A stretch of DNA of 64,000 nt. Source: Streptomyces xinghaiensis S187 (GTDB taxonomy: Bacteria; Actinomycetota; Actinomycetes; Streptomycetales; Streptomycetaceae). Positions within the stretch are counted from its first letter, which is position 1. Every line of letters starts with the position of its first letter. Under the pieces are notes generated by a model. That model was not told where the DNA came from, did no database searches, and saw only the letters and a program-made list of their open reading frames with translations. The position numbers were made by a program, and so were the translations under genes. Where the stretch lies: assembly GCF_000220705.2 (NCBI RefSeq), contig NZ_CP023202.1:4804501-4868500 (forward strand), read 5' to 3'. Below are positions 8,537-16,433 of this stretch, one piece after another.

Positions 8537-9558
8537 CGACGACACCGGTCCGGGACCTCTCCCCGGTACTCGACACCGGCCGGACGGTGCTCGGCCCCGC
8601 CCTGCGCGACGCCGTCCGCTCCCACCTGGGCCCGGAGATGAGCCGGATCGCCCACTACCACTTCGGGTGGTCGGACGCCGCGGGCCGGCCGACCGGCACC
8701 TGGGGCGGGAAGATGGTCCGGCCCACCCTGGCGCTGCTGTCCGCGCGGGCCGCGGGCGCGGCGGACGCGGACGGCGTTCCCGCCGCGCTGGCCGTCGAAC
8801 TGGTGCACAACTTCTCGCTGGTGCACGACGACATCATGGACGGCGACGAGACCCGGCGGGGCCGCCCCACCGCGTGGACGGTCTTCGGCGTCCCGGACGC
8901 CATCCTGGCCGGCGACGCGATGGTCACCGCGGCCACGTCCGTCCTGCTGGAGGCGCCCGGTGCGGGGGCCCGTTCCGCCACCGTGTCGCTGATGACCGCC
9001 ACCCAGCGGATGATCGACGGCCAGACCGCCGACGTCGCGTTCGAGCGGCGCGACGACGTGACCCTGCCCGAGTGCCTGCGCATGGCCGGCGACAAGACGG
9101 GCGCCCTGCTGGGATGCGCCTGCTCGCTCGGCGCCGAACTGGTGGGCGCCGAGCGGGTCGTGGTCGAGCGGCTCCGCGCCTTCGGCGAGCACATCGGGCT
9201 CGCCTTCCAGCTCGTCGACGACCTGCTGGGCATCTGGGGCGACCCGGACCGGGCCGGCAAGCAAGTGGGAGCCGACCTGCGGGCCCGCAAGAAGTCCCTG
9301 CCCGTGGTGGCGGCGCTGAACGCGCACGGCTCGGACGAGCTCCGCGCCCTGTACCTGCGCCCCGAACCCCTGACCGAGGGCGACGTACAGCGCGTCACCG
9401 ATCTCGTGGAACGGGCCGGAGGACGCGACTGGGCCCGGGACGAGGCGGCCCGGCAGGTCGCCGCGGCCGAGGAGTGCCTCGCCGCCGCCCGCATCCCGGA
9501 CGACGTGCGCGGCGAGTTCCTGGAGGTCGCCGGATTCATCCTGGGCCGGCAGCTCTGA
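8533..9558 (+). CDS. Geranylgeranyl diphosphate synthase-type prenyl synthase
   Basis: 341-aa class I prenyl diphosphate synthase, elongating allylic diphosphates with IPP. The IPP-binding GGKMVRP (58-64) is complete, the first motif DDIMD is at 99-103, and the second reads DDLLGIWGD, common in Streptomyces GGPP synthases. Phe94, five residues before the first motif, is the position that limits chain length; an aromatic there fits a C15-C20 product. Both diphosphate sites look intact, unlike the sister gene at 5291, so this is probably the chain builder and the other the transferase. The ATG at 8533 overlaps the stop of a short upstream frame; an upstream in-frame start at 8386 lies inside the preceding gene and is disfavoured. 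Product length is inferred. Confidence 0.88.
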   Translation: MTTTPVRDLSPVLDTGRTVLGPALRDAVRSHLGPEMSRIAHYHFGWSDAAGRPTGTWGGKMVRPTLALLSARAAGAADADGVPAALAVELVHNFSLVHDDIMDGDETRRGRPTAWTVFGVPDAILAGDAMVTAATSVLLEAPGAGARSATVSLMTATQRMIDGQTADVAFERRDDVTLPECLRMAGDKTGALLGCACSLGAELVGAERVVVERLRAFGEHIGLAFQLVDDLLGIWGDPDRAGKQVGADLRARKKSLPVVAALNAHGSDELRALYLRPEPLTEGDVQRVTDLVERAGGRDWARDEAARQVAAAEECLAAARIPDDVRGEFLEVAGFILGRQL

Positions 9559-9664
9559 CGCGGCGCGTCACGCGGCGGGCTCCGGCGGGGTTCCCGGCGG
9601 GGTCCGGTGGCAGCGCGGACGCCCGTCCCCGCCCCCCGCTTCCGACGAACAGAAAGGCGATTCC

Positions 9665-10834
9665 ATGACCGAGTCCGCAGCCATCCCCATCGGGGGACGA
9701 GCCGCCGGATGCCCGTTCACTCCCGCCCCGGAACTGTACGAGGCGCAGCAGGACCCGGAGCTGCGCCGGGCCACGGTGCCCAGCCCGCTGCTGGGGGCCT
9801 TCGACGCGGTGGTCGTCACCCGGTACGAGGACGTCAGGAGCGTGCTAGCGGACGACCGGCTGCGCATGGGCGGCTCCATGCCGTACCAGGCGGGCAACCT
9901 GCTGAGCTACGACGGCCCCGAACACACCCGCCTGCGGCGCATGCTGACCGGGTCGTTCACGACCAAGCGGGCGCGCGAGCTGCGGCCCCGGATCGAGGAC
10001 GTCGTCACGTCGGCGCTGGACGCGCTGGAGGAGGCCGGCCCGGGCGCGGACCTCGTGCAGACGTTTTGCACCCCCATCCCCACGGCGGTCATCTGCGAAC
10101 TGCTGGGCGTGCCCTACGCGGACCGCGAGGAGTTCCAGCGCCGCACCGCGATCGCGCTGGACTTCACCACCAGCCGCGAGGTGCAGATGGAGAAGGCGGC
10201 CGAGATGGAGGCCTACATGGCCGGTCTCGTGGCGCGCCACCGGGAGGACCCGGGCGACAACGTCCTGGGCCGTGTGGTGCGCGACTTCGGCGACCAGCTG
10301 ACCGACAGCGAACTGGCGGGCATCGGCAACATGCTGCTCATCGCCGGGCACGAGACCATCGCCAGCACCCTCTCCGCCGGCATCGCCCTGCTGCTCCGCC
10401 ACCCCGACCAGCTCGCGGTGGTGCGCGACGACCCCGAGGCCGTCGACGGCGCCGTCGAGGAACTGCTGCGGTACTGCGCGCCGGCCGCCATCCTGCCGCG
10501 CCAGGCGGCCGGGGACATCCGCGTGCGCGACCAGGAGATCAAGGAGGGTGAACGGGTCGTGGCGTCCGCACTGGCCGCCAACCGGGACCTCGGCGCGGCC
10601 CGCGAGGACCTGGACCGCCTGGACGTGCGCCGCCCCCCGCAGCGCCATCTCGCCTTCGGCTTCGGCCCGCACCAGTGCCTCGGCCAGCAACTGGCGCGCA
10701 TGGAGCTGCGGGTCGCGCTCCCGGCCCTGTTCAGCAGGTTCCCCACGCTGCGGCCGGCCGTCCCGCACGACGAGGTCGACTACCGGACCAACGCCCTGGT
10801 CTTCGGCGTGAACAAGCTCCCGGTCACCTGGTGA
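9665..10834 (+). CDS. Cytochrome P450
   Basis: 389-aa soluble bacterial P450. The I-helix oxygen-activation motif is AGHETIAS, the K-helix ExxR is EELLR, and the haem loop FGFGPHQCLG places the thiolate ligand at Cys338. The ATG follows AAAGG by seven bases. A ferredoxin gene follows immediately and is the likely electron donor. In the cluster it probably oxidises the cyclised terpenoid scaffold, but the sequence does not show the substrate or site of oxidation. Confidence 0.95.
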   Translation: MTESAAIPIGGRAAGCPFTPAPELYEAQQDPELRRATVPSPLLGAFDAVVVTRYEDVRSVLADDRLRMGGSMPYQAGNLLSYDGPEHTRLRRMLTGSFTTKRARELRPRIEDVVTSALDALEEAGPGADLVQTFCTPIPTAVICELLGVPYADREEFQRRTAIALDFTTSREVQMEKAAEMEAYMAGLVARHREDPGDNVLGRVVRDFGDQLTDSELAGIGNMLLIAGHETIASTLSAGIALLLRHPDQLAVVRDDPEAVDGAVEELLRYCAPAAILPRQAAGDIRVRDQEIKEGERVVASALAANRDLGAAREDLDRLDVRRPPQRHLAFGFGPHQCLGQQLARMELRVALPALFSRFPTLRPAVPHDEVDYRTNALVFGVNKLPVTW

Positions 10835-10847
10835 CCCGTCAGGAGGC

Positions 10848-10878
10848 GGAGACGGCCATGAAGGGGGAGACGGCCATG
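10848..10878 (+). repeat. Duplicated ribosome site and start codon
   Basis: GGAGACGGCCATG occurs at 10848-10860 and again at 10866-10878, an 18-bp tandem step. Each copy offers the ferredoxin a start codon in the same frame, the first preceded by AGGAGG and the second by AAGGGGGAG. It looks like a small local duplication giving two alternative N-termini. Confidence 0.7.
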
Positions 10879-11091
10879 ACGGTGGAGACCGACACCGGCC
10901 GGTGCATCGCGGTCGGCAACTGTGCCGCGATCGCCCCGGCGGTCTTCGACCAGAGCGACGAGGACGGCACGGTGCTCCTGCTCGACGCGGCCCCGCCGGA
11001 GCGCGAGCACGAACCGGTCCGGGAAGCGGCCCTGCGGTGCCCGGCCGCGGTCATCACCCTGCACGAGAACACGCCGGCTTCCGATGAGTGA
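10858..11091 (+). CDS. [3Fe-4S] ferredoxin
   Basis: 77-aa ferredoxin (71 aa from the second ATG at 10876). Three cysteines, Cys16, Cys22 and the Cys-Pro at 61-62, fit the C-x5-C...CP pattern of the single-cluster [3Fe-4S] ferredoxins that accompany Streptomyces P450s. The acidic body is typical. It follows the P450 by 23 bases and should shuttle electrons from a ferredoxin reductase, not encoded here, to that P450. Its end nearly touches the next frame (GTG at 11088), suggesting coupled translation. Confidence 0.92.
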   Translation: MKGETAMTVETDTGRCIAVGNCAAIAPAVFDQSDEDGTVLLLDAAPPEREHEPVREAALRCPAAVITLHENTPASDE

Positions 11092-11132
11092 CCCGCTCCG
11101 CCGGAAGCCCGCCCGACCCCGGGGGACAACCC

Positions 11133-12923
11133 ATGCTTGACGCAGACGTGCCGGTTCTCGTCGTCGGTGGCGGCGGCTGCGGACTCGCCGCATCGGTCTT
11201 CCTGTCCGACGCGGGCGTGCCCCACCTGCTGGTGGAGCGCCGGGAGTCGACCTCCGTCCTGCCCCGTGCGCACTACCTGAACCAGCGCACCATGGAGATC
11301 TTCCGCCAGCACGGCATCGCCGACGACGTCTACCGGATCAGCGCCCCGCTCGCCAACATGAGCGAGATCGCCTGGTGTACCTCGCTGGGCGGCGACGGCC
11401 CCCTGGACGCCCGGGAGCTGCACCGGATGGACGCCTTCGGTGGCGGCGGCACGGCCGGGCCGTACGCGGCCGACAGCCCCGGCCCCTCGACCAACCTCCC
11501 GCAGCACCGGCTCGAACCGCTGCTGCGCCGCCACGCGGAGCAGCGGGCTCCGGCCCGCCTGCTCTTCCACCACGAGATGACGGGGTTCACCCAGGACGAG
11601 AACGGGGTGACCGCGCGGATCACCGACCGCTCCACCGGCGAGACGGGCACCGTCCGCGCCCGCTACCTGCTGGGCGCCGACGGCGGCAGGAGCATCGGCA
11701 GGTCGCTGGACGTGCCGATGGACGGGGCCGGCGGCGGCTTCACCATCATCTCGGTGCACTTCAGCGCGGACCTGTCGCGCTGGTGGCCCGGTGACGGGGT
11801 GCTGATGACCCACATCATCAGCCCGGACGGCGAGGTGTCCGTGGTCGTCGCCACCGGGCCCGGGTGGGGCCTGGCCTCCGACGAATGGGCGCTGCACTTC
11901 CGGGTGCCTCCGGGCGCCGAGGCGGACCTCGGCACGGAGGCGATCGCCGCGCGGGTACGGGAGCTGCTGAAGCTGCCGCGGGAGCTGGGCGTGCGGGTCC
12001 GCCACGTCAGCGAGTACCGGCCGGAGGCCGTCGTGGCCCGGGCCTTCCGCGCCGGGCGGGTCTTCCTCGCCGGGGACGCCGCGCACCGGCAGCCGCCCGC
12101 CGCCGGAGGCGGCCTGAACACGGCCGTGCAGGACGCGCACAACCTCGCGTGGAAGCTCGGCGCCGTGTGCGGCGGCCGGGCCGGTGACGCCCTGCTGGAC
12201 TCGTACGAGGCGGAGCGGCTGCCCGTCGCCGAACGCAACGTGACCTGGGCCATGACCTGCCTGCGCAACTACGGGGTCCTCTTCGCGAGCCTCGGCCTGG
12301 TGCCCGGGCAGCCGGAGGCCACCCGGGCCGGCTTCCGCGAGCTGCTCTCCGGCACACCGATCGGGGAGACCCGGCGGACCGTGGTGCGCGAGGTGTTCGC
12401 CACCCAGCGGATCGAGTACCAGGCGCACGACATCGAACTCGGCCACTCCTACCCGGCCGGGGCGGTGCTCCCGGACGGCACCCCGCCGCCGCCCCGGGAC
12501 CCGCTGGGCGCCACTTACCACCCCGTCACCAGGCCGGGCCACCGGCTGCCGCACGCGTGGCTGCGGCGCGGTGACACCCGGGTGTCGACGCTCGACCTCG
12601 TCGGCCGCCACGCCGGCTTCGTGCTGATCACCGGGCCGCTGAGCGAGGGCTGGACGGTCGCGGCCAAGAAGGCAGCGGACGCGCACCGGGTGGAGCTCAC
12701 CGTGGTGTCCATCGGGCACCGGCCCGACGCCGCGGACTACTGGGACGCCGACGGCGCCTGGGCCGCGGTGCGGGGGACCGAGGACGACGGCGCGCTGCTC
12801 GTACGGCCGGACCAGCACGTCGCCTGGCGCGCCGCCCGTGCGGGGGAGCATCCGGACCGGGACCTCGGCACGGCGTTCCACCGCGTCCTCGGCCACTCCG
12901 GCGCGCCGGCCCCCGGGAGGTGA
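11133..12923 (+). CDS. FAD-dependent aromatic hydroxylase
   Basis: 596-aa class A flavoprotein hydroxylase. It has the N-terminal dinucleotide motif VVGGGGCGLAAS, the DG motif in LLGADGGRS, and the ribityl-binding GDAAHRQPPAAGGGLNTA, followed by a C-terminal thioredoxin-like extension as in phenol hydroxylase/PgaE-type enzymes. Such enzymes insert oxygen into electron-rich aromatic rings or related alkenes. The ATG at 11133 follows GGGGGA; a GTG at 11088 overlapping the ferredoxin stop is an alternative giving 15 more residues. The stop is three bases before the next start, so it is in the cluster operon. It may hydroxylate the aromatic (indole) half of the product. Confidence 0.9.
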   Translation: MLDADVPVLVVGGGGCGLAASVFLSDAGVPHLLVERRESTSVLPRAHYLNQRTMEIFRQHGIADDVYRISAPLANMSEIAWCTSLGGDGPLDARELHRMDAFGGGGTAGPYAADSPGPSTNLPQHRLEPLLRRHAEQRAPARLLFHHEMTGFTQDENGVTARITDRSTGETGTVRARYLLGADGGRSIGRSLDVPMDGAGGGFTIISVHFSADLSRWWPGDGVLMTHIISPDGEVSVVVATGPGWGLASDEWALHFRVPPGAEADLGTEAIAARVRELLKLPRELGVRVRHVSEYRPEAVVARAFRAGRVFLAGDAAHRQPPAAGGGLNTAVQDAHNLAWKLGAVCGGRAGDALLDSYEAERLPVAERNVTWAMTCLRNYGVLFASLGLVPGQPEATRAGFRELLSGTPIGETRRTVVREVFATQRIEYQAHDIELGHSYPAGAVLPDGTPPPPRDPLGATYHPVTRPGHRLPHAWLRRGDTRVSTLDLVGRHAGFVLITGPLSEGWTVAAKKAADAHRVELTVVSIGHRPDAADYWDADGAWAAVRGTEDDGALLVRPDQHVAWRAARAGEHPDRDLGTAFHRVLGHSGAPAPGR

Positions 12924-12926
12924 GCC

Positions 12927-13316
12927 GTGCCCTCCACCGACGCCGAGCGCGTCGTCCACGCCTTCCTGACCCGGATGGGGCCGGCCCCGGCCGACGTCCG
13001 GAAGACCGTGGACGGCTTCCTGACCGACGACTGCGTGTGGGAGAACCCCGGATCCCCGGTCTGCCGGGGCAAGGAGGAGATCTTCGCGCTCCTGCCCGCC
13101 GACTTCGCGCGCCTGGAGGTCCGGTTCCGGCACATGGCCACGGCCGGGGACACCGTCCTGGCCGAGCGGATCGAGAGCATGTTCCGCGCCGACGGCACGC
13201 CGATCGCCCTGAACCTGAAGGTGATGGCCGCGTTCGATCTGCGGGCCGGCCGGATCGCCGCCTGGCGCGACTACTACGACCACACCCATCTCATCTCCGA
13301 GCGCCCGGACTGGTGA
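12927..13316 (+). CDS. Limonene-epoxide-hydrolase/SnoaL-fold protein
   Basis: 129-aa cone-fold (NTF2-like) protein. The pattern matches limonene-1,2-epoxide hydrolase: Asn40 in VWENPGSP, Arg81 in AERIES and Asp115 in WRDYYD correspond to Asn55, Arg99 and Asp132 of that enzyme. The third catalytic acid, Asp101, is Glu83 here. It could open an epoxide by water, direct intramolecular opening into a cyclic ether, or be a SnoaL-like cyclase; its neighbourhood of epoxidising flavoenzymes favours an epoxide substrate. The GTG at 12927 follows GGGAGG. Confidence 0.8.
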   Translation: MPSTDAERVVHAFLTRMGPAPADVRKTVDGFLTDDCVWENPGSPVCRGKEEIFALLPADFARLEVRFRHMATAGDTVLAERIESMFRADGTPIALNLKVMAAFDLRAGRIAAWRDYYDHTHLISERPDW

Positions 13317-13318
13317 TC

Positions 13319-14512
13319 ATGACGAACACACGAACGGACCTGCTGGAACTCCGAGCCGAACTGGTGAGCACCGTGCACAAGTTCGGGCCGGTCCTCGCGG
13401 AGGGCGTGGCCGAGGGGGAGCGCGAACGGAAGCTGCCCGACGCCACCGTGCGGGCGATCGACGAGGCGCGGCTGAGCAGCCTCTGGACCGCGAGCGCCTA
13501 CGGCGGACTGGAGACCGACGTCCGCACCATGGGCGAGGTCGCCAAGGCCCTCTCCCACTACTGCCCGTCCACCTCCTGGGTGGTCAACAACATCAACGGG
13601 TCGAACCTGCTCGCCGCGAAGTTCCCGCAGGCCGCCCGGGACGAGGTGTTCGGTGCCGACCCCGGCGCCAAGCTGGCCTCCGTCTTCGCGGCCACGGGCA
13701 CGGCGGTGCGCACCGAGGGCGGCTATCTGCTCACCGGCTCCTGGCCGTACGCCTCCGGAATCCTGCACGACGACTGGACGATCCTGGTCGCGCGGGAGAC
13801 CGACCGGGACGGGGAGCCCGTGGGCGGGCTCTCGCTGCTGGTCCCCACCGCGGACGTGACGATCGAGGACACCTGGCACACCGTCGGCATGCGCGCCACC
13901 GGCAGCCACACCGTCGTGCTCCGGGAGACGTTCGTCCCCGGACACCGGGTGATCTCCGGTGAGCGGCAGCGGGGGCGGGAGAACACCACCGACGTCACGC
14001 TGCCACCGCTGCTGCGGACCGCGGCGATCGCGGCCATGGCCGTCGTCTGCGCCTCCGTGGTGGTGGGCATCGGCCAGGCCGCCCGCGCCTTCGTCGTCGA
14101 CAAGGCACCGGGACGGGGCGTCGCGCCCAGCCGGTACACGAGCCAGCCCGACTCGCAGACCTTCGTGTCCGCGCTCGGCAGGACGGCCCTGACGATCGAC
14201 GCGGCCGAGCTGCACGTGAACCGGGCCGCCGACGTCCTGGACGAGGCCGCACGCGCGGCGACCGGAATCCCGGAGAGCGAACTCCGCCGTATCCGCGGTG
14301 ACGTCGGCCAGGCGGTCAACCTGGTCACCGTCGCGCTCGACGAGCTGATGTGGGCGCACGGGGCGGCCGCCTTCGCCGAGTCGAACCCCTTGCAGCAGTA
14401 CTGGCGGGACGGCAACACGGCGGCCCGCCACGCCCTGCTCAACCCCCGGATCGGCCAGGAGCTGTACGGCGGTTCGTTCTTCGGCCTGGACCTCGTCGTG
14501 CCCAGCCTCTGA
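13319..14512 (+). CDS. Acyl-CoA dehydrogenase-fold flavin monooxygenase (XiaF type)
   Basis: 397-aa group D flavoprotein with the acyl-CoA dehydrogenase fold. The N-terminal helical domain is followed by the beta-domain stretch LTGSWPYASGILHDDWTILV and a four-helix C-terminal domain ending with NPRIGQELYGGS. These features fit FMN/FADH2 two-component monooxygenases such as HsaA and XiaF, not CoA-ester dehydrogenases. XiaF of the xiamycin (indolosesquiterpene) pathway oxidises the indole ring, which makes this a pointer to an indole acceptor here. It would need a separate flavin reductase, and none is encoded in the window. The start is the ATG at 13319 or the GTG at 13313, overlapping the previous stop. 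The substrate is inferred. Confidence 0.85.
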   Translation: MTNTRTDLLELRAELVSTVHKFGPVLAEGVAEGERERKLPDATVRAIDEARLSSLWTASAYGGLETDVRTMGEVAKALSHYCPSTSWVVNNINGSNLLAAKFPQAARDEVFGADPGAKLASVFAATGTAVRTEGGYLLTGSWPYASGILHDDWTILVARETDRDGEPVGGLSLLVPTADVTIEDTWHTVGMRATGSHTVVLRETFVPGHRVISGERQRGRENTTDVTLPPLLRTAAIAAMAVVCASVVVGIGQAARAFVVDKAPGRGVAPSRYTSQPDSQTFVSALGRTALTIDAAELHVNRAADVLDEAARAATGIPESELRRIRGDVGQAVNLVTVALDELMWAHGAAAFAESNPLQQYWRDGNTAARHALLNPRIGQELYGGSFFGLDLVVPSL

Positions 14513-14572
14513 CCGTCCCTCCCGTCCCTCCCGCAGGTCCTCTCCCGCTCGCCCCGTCCCCGAAGGATCCCC

Positions 14573-15382
14573 ATGGAATGGCTGCCCCCCTTCCTCATCC
14601 CGATGTCGCAGCCGGCACCGGTCACGGAGGGGGCGGCCGATGTACCGGACGGACTCTTCTGGGCCCTCGCCGGGCCGACCGCGGTCGGCTGGCTCCTCAC
14701 CTATGTGCTGGCCATCCGGCAGGCCGTCCTGGACGGCCGGGTGGGCATCCCCGCCTACATGGTGGCGGTGAACTTCGCGTGGGAGTTCAGCCTGACCTTC
14801 GTGCTGGAGCAGACACCGACGCAGCGGCAGATCAACTTCTTCTGGCTGCTGTTCAACTCCGTCCTGCTGTACCAGGCGCTGCGGCTCGGGCCGCGCGACT
14901 ACCCCGCTCTATCGCCGCGTGTCCTCCGGTGGACGCTGGCCGGCGTGCTGGTCTGGGCGTCGCTGGTCGTCGTCGCCGGGGCGAACGAGTTCCACGACCG
15001 CGACGGGATGTACACCGGCATGATCATCCAGGTGCCGCTGAGCGCCTCGTTCCTGCTGCTGCTCAAGCGGCGCGGGTCCAGTGCGGGGCAGTCCCTGCAC
15101 ATCGCCGTCGCCAAGCTCGTGGGGTCCGTCTTCGCCGGACTCACCGCGTTCGTCCTCTACCCGTCCCACCACCTGCTCCAGGTGCTGGTACCCACCTATG
15201 TCGCCCTGGACATCGCCTATGTGGTGCTGCTGCGCCGGACGATGCGCCGGGAGGGACGGCCGCCGTGGGCCCTGCGGTGGGCGGCGGCCGTCCCCGGGAC
15301 TCCGGCGGAGTCCGTCGCGGCGGGAGCCGGGACCGGCCCGGCGCGGGGCGCCGGCGCCCGGTCAGATGACGCCGCTGCGTAG
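14573..15382 (+). CDS. Membrane terpene cyclase, PaxB/Pyr4 type
   Basis: 269-aa integral membrane protein with about seven hydrophobic helices between residues 30 and 220. Helix two contains NFAWEFSLTF, with Glu71 after a conserved Trp70; the last helix contains Asp213 in YVALDIAYVVL. In the fungal cyclase Pyr4, Glu63 and Asp218 are the catalytic acids, and spacing and context agree. Such enzymes protonate the terminal epoxide of a prenylated aromatic and drive polyene cyclisation; bacterial relatives act in xiamycin- and drimentine-type pathways. The epoxide would come from the FAD domain of the fusion at 6327. AAGGA precedes the ATG. The 3' end overlaps the convergent regulator by 21 bases. 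Residues from about 240 are a disordered Ala/Gly tail. Confidence 0.88.
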   Translation: MEWLPPFLIPMSQPAPVTEGAADVPDGLFWALAGPTAVGWLLTYVLAIRQAVLDGRVGIPAYMVAVNFAWEFSLTFVLEQTPTQRQINFFWLLFNSVLLYQALRLGPRDYPALSPRVLRWTLAGVLVWASLVVVAGANEFHDRDGMYTGMIIQVPLSASFLLLLKRRGSSAGQSLHIAVAKLVGSVFAGLTAFVLYPSHHLLQVLVPTYVALDIAYVVLLRRTMRREGRPPWALRWAAAVPGTPAESVAAGAGTGPARGAGARSDDAAA

Positions 15383-16003
15383 CGCGTACGCCACCGCGTG
15401 GGGCCGGTTGCGCAGGTTCAGCCGCCGGGTGACCCCGAAGATGACGCGCTTGACCGCCCGTTCCGACAGGCACATCTTGTCGGCGATCTCGGCGGTGTCC
15501 AGGCCCTCCGCCATCAGCCGCAGCACCCCGATCTCCCGGGGCGTCAGCCCGGAGTTGTGCAGGCCGTGCGGCGACAGCACCTCGCGCTGCATCCGCTCGA
15601 TCTGCCGGAGCAGCTCGCCGAGGAGCTTGGAGGGGAGCACGCCGCCGCCGGTCGCGGCGGTCAGCACCGCCTCCTCGATGCGCTTGCTGGTGGCGGCGGC
15701 CCGCGGCAGCACCGCGACCACGTTGCACTCGACCGCCATGAAGAGGTCGGCCCGCTCGATCTCGGAGGGGATCAGCACCACCGGCACCCGGAGGGTGGCC
15801 TTGATCTTGCGCAGTAACGACGTCACTTCCACGGTCATCCGCTCCGCTACGACCACGGCGACGTCGGCCGGGTCCGGGCGTTCCTCCGAGACGATCTCGA
15901 TGTTCGGTGCGGAACCGAGATGACCGCTGACGGCCGATTGCGTCAGCGGATCCGGAGCCCGCACCAGTGCCTTTATCGTACGTGTCACGGTGTTGGCGGT
16001 CAT
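15362..16003 (-). CDS. NarL/LuxR-type regulator with degenerate receiver
   Basis: 213-aa regulator. The C-terminal LuxR domain includes LTPREIGVLRLMAEG and AVKRVIFGVTRRLNLRN. The N-terminal half resembles a response-regulator receiver, but the position of the phosphoacceptor Asp is hydrophobic (DVAVVVAER), so phosphorylation-independent control is likely. GGAGG precedes the ATG by seven bases. Codon 63 (15815-15817) is TTA, implying bldA dependence. It converges on the cyclase gene and lies between the two halves of the cluster, which suggests pathway-specific control. Confidence 0.85.
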   Translation of the reverse strand: MTANTVTRTIKALVRAPDPLTQSAVSGHLGSAPNIEIVSEERPDPADVAVVVAERMTVEVTSLLRKIKATLRVPVVLIPSEIERADLFMAVECNVVAVLPRAAATSKRIEEAVLTAATGGGVLPSKLLGELLRQIERMQREVLSPHGLHNSGLTPREIGVLRLMAEGLDTAEIADKMCLSERAVKRVIFGVTRRLNLRNRPHAVAYALRSGVI

Positions 16004-16073
16004 GGCGAAACCTCCAGATGGGGCAGCGTGTTCGTCGAGGCATTCCGTCGCAATGCCAGGCGCCGACAGCGGT

Positions 16074-16108
16074 GATTACCGAGCCGGTTCACGGCTTGGC
16101 GCGTAATC
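16074..16108. promoter_or_regulatory. Nested inverted repeat upstream of the LuxR gene
   Basis: GATTAC (16074-16079) pairs with GTAATC (16103-16108), and inside it CGAGCCG (16080-16086) pairs with CGGCTTG (16092-16098) with one wobble. It lies 70-105 bases upstream of the regulator start at 16003, a plausible operator for that regulator. The rest of 16004-16433 holds no gene. Confidence 0.45.
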
Positions 16109-16400
16109 GTCCGCTCAGCGTGTCCGGAAAGGGCGAGGCGGCCGGGCGGACCGGCCGCGGGACGGGCCCGGACGGGGGATCGTGCTGCGCTTTTCTGGGA
16201 AATGGGCGAGGTTCCGGCGCCGAACCGCCGTCACCCGTCGCATCGTTGTTGTCTTGTGCATGTCCGGCGGTGGGCCGCACTGTGCCAGCAACGTGAAAAC
16301 TCCCCGAGAGTGGCCGAATATGGCAGTGACCGTCGGAAAACGATGCAATGAACCATACGGGGGCCGGCTTTCGGGGAGCCGGGTGATCGAGTTGTTCTGG

Positions 16401-16415
16401 TTCCCCCAAGGGGAA
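16401..16415. terminator. Small hairpin after ispG
   Basis: TTCCCC and GGGGAA form a six-base stem with a three-base loop, 20-35 bases beyond the ispG stop. A second hairpin, CCGGCT/AGCCGG, follows at 16364-16382. Together they may end the MEP operon; there is no U tract, which is usual in high-GC genomes. Confidence 0.35.
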
Positions 16416-16433
16416 TCCCTCGCTTGGTCTCGC

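Noticed and set aside
13320..14512. Acyl-CoA dehydrogenase of fatty-acid oxidation
   Set aside because: The fold matches, but the sequence fits flavin-dependent monooxygenases and the context is a biosynthetic cluster.
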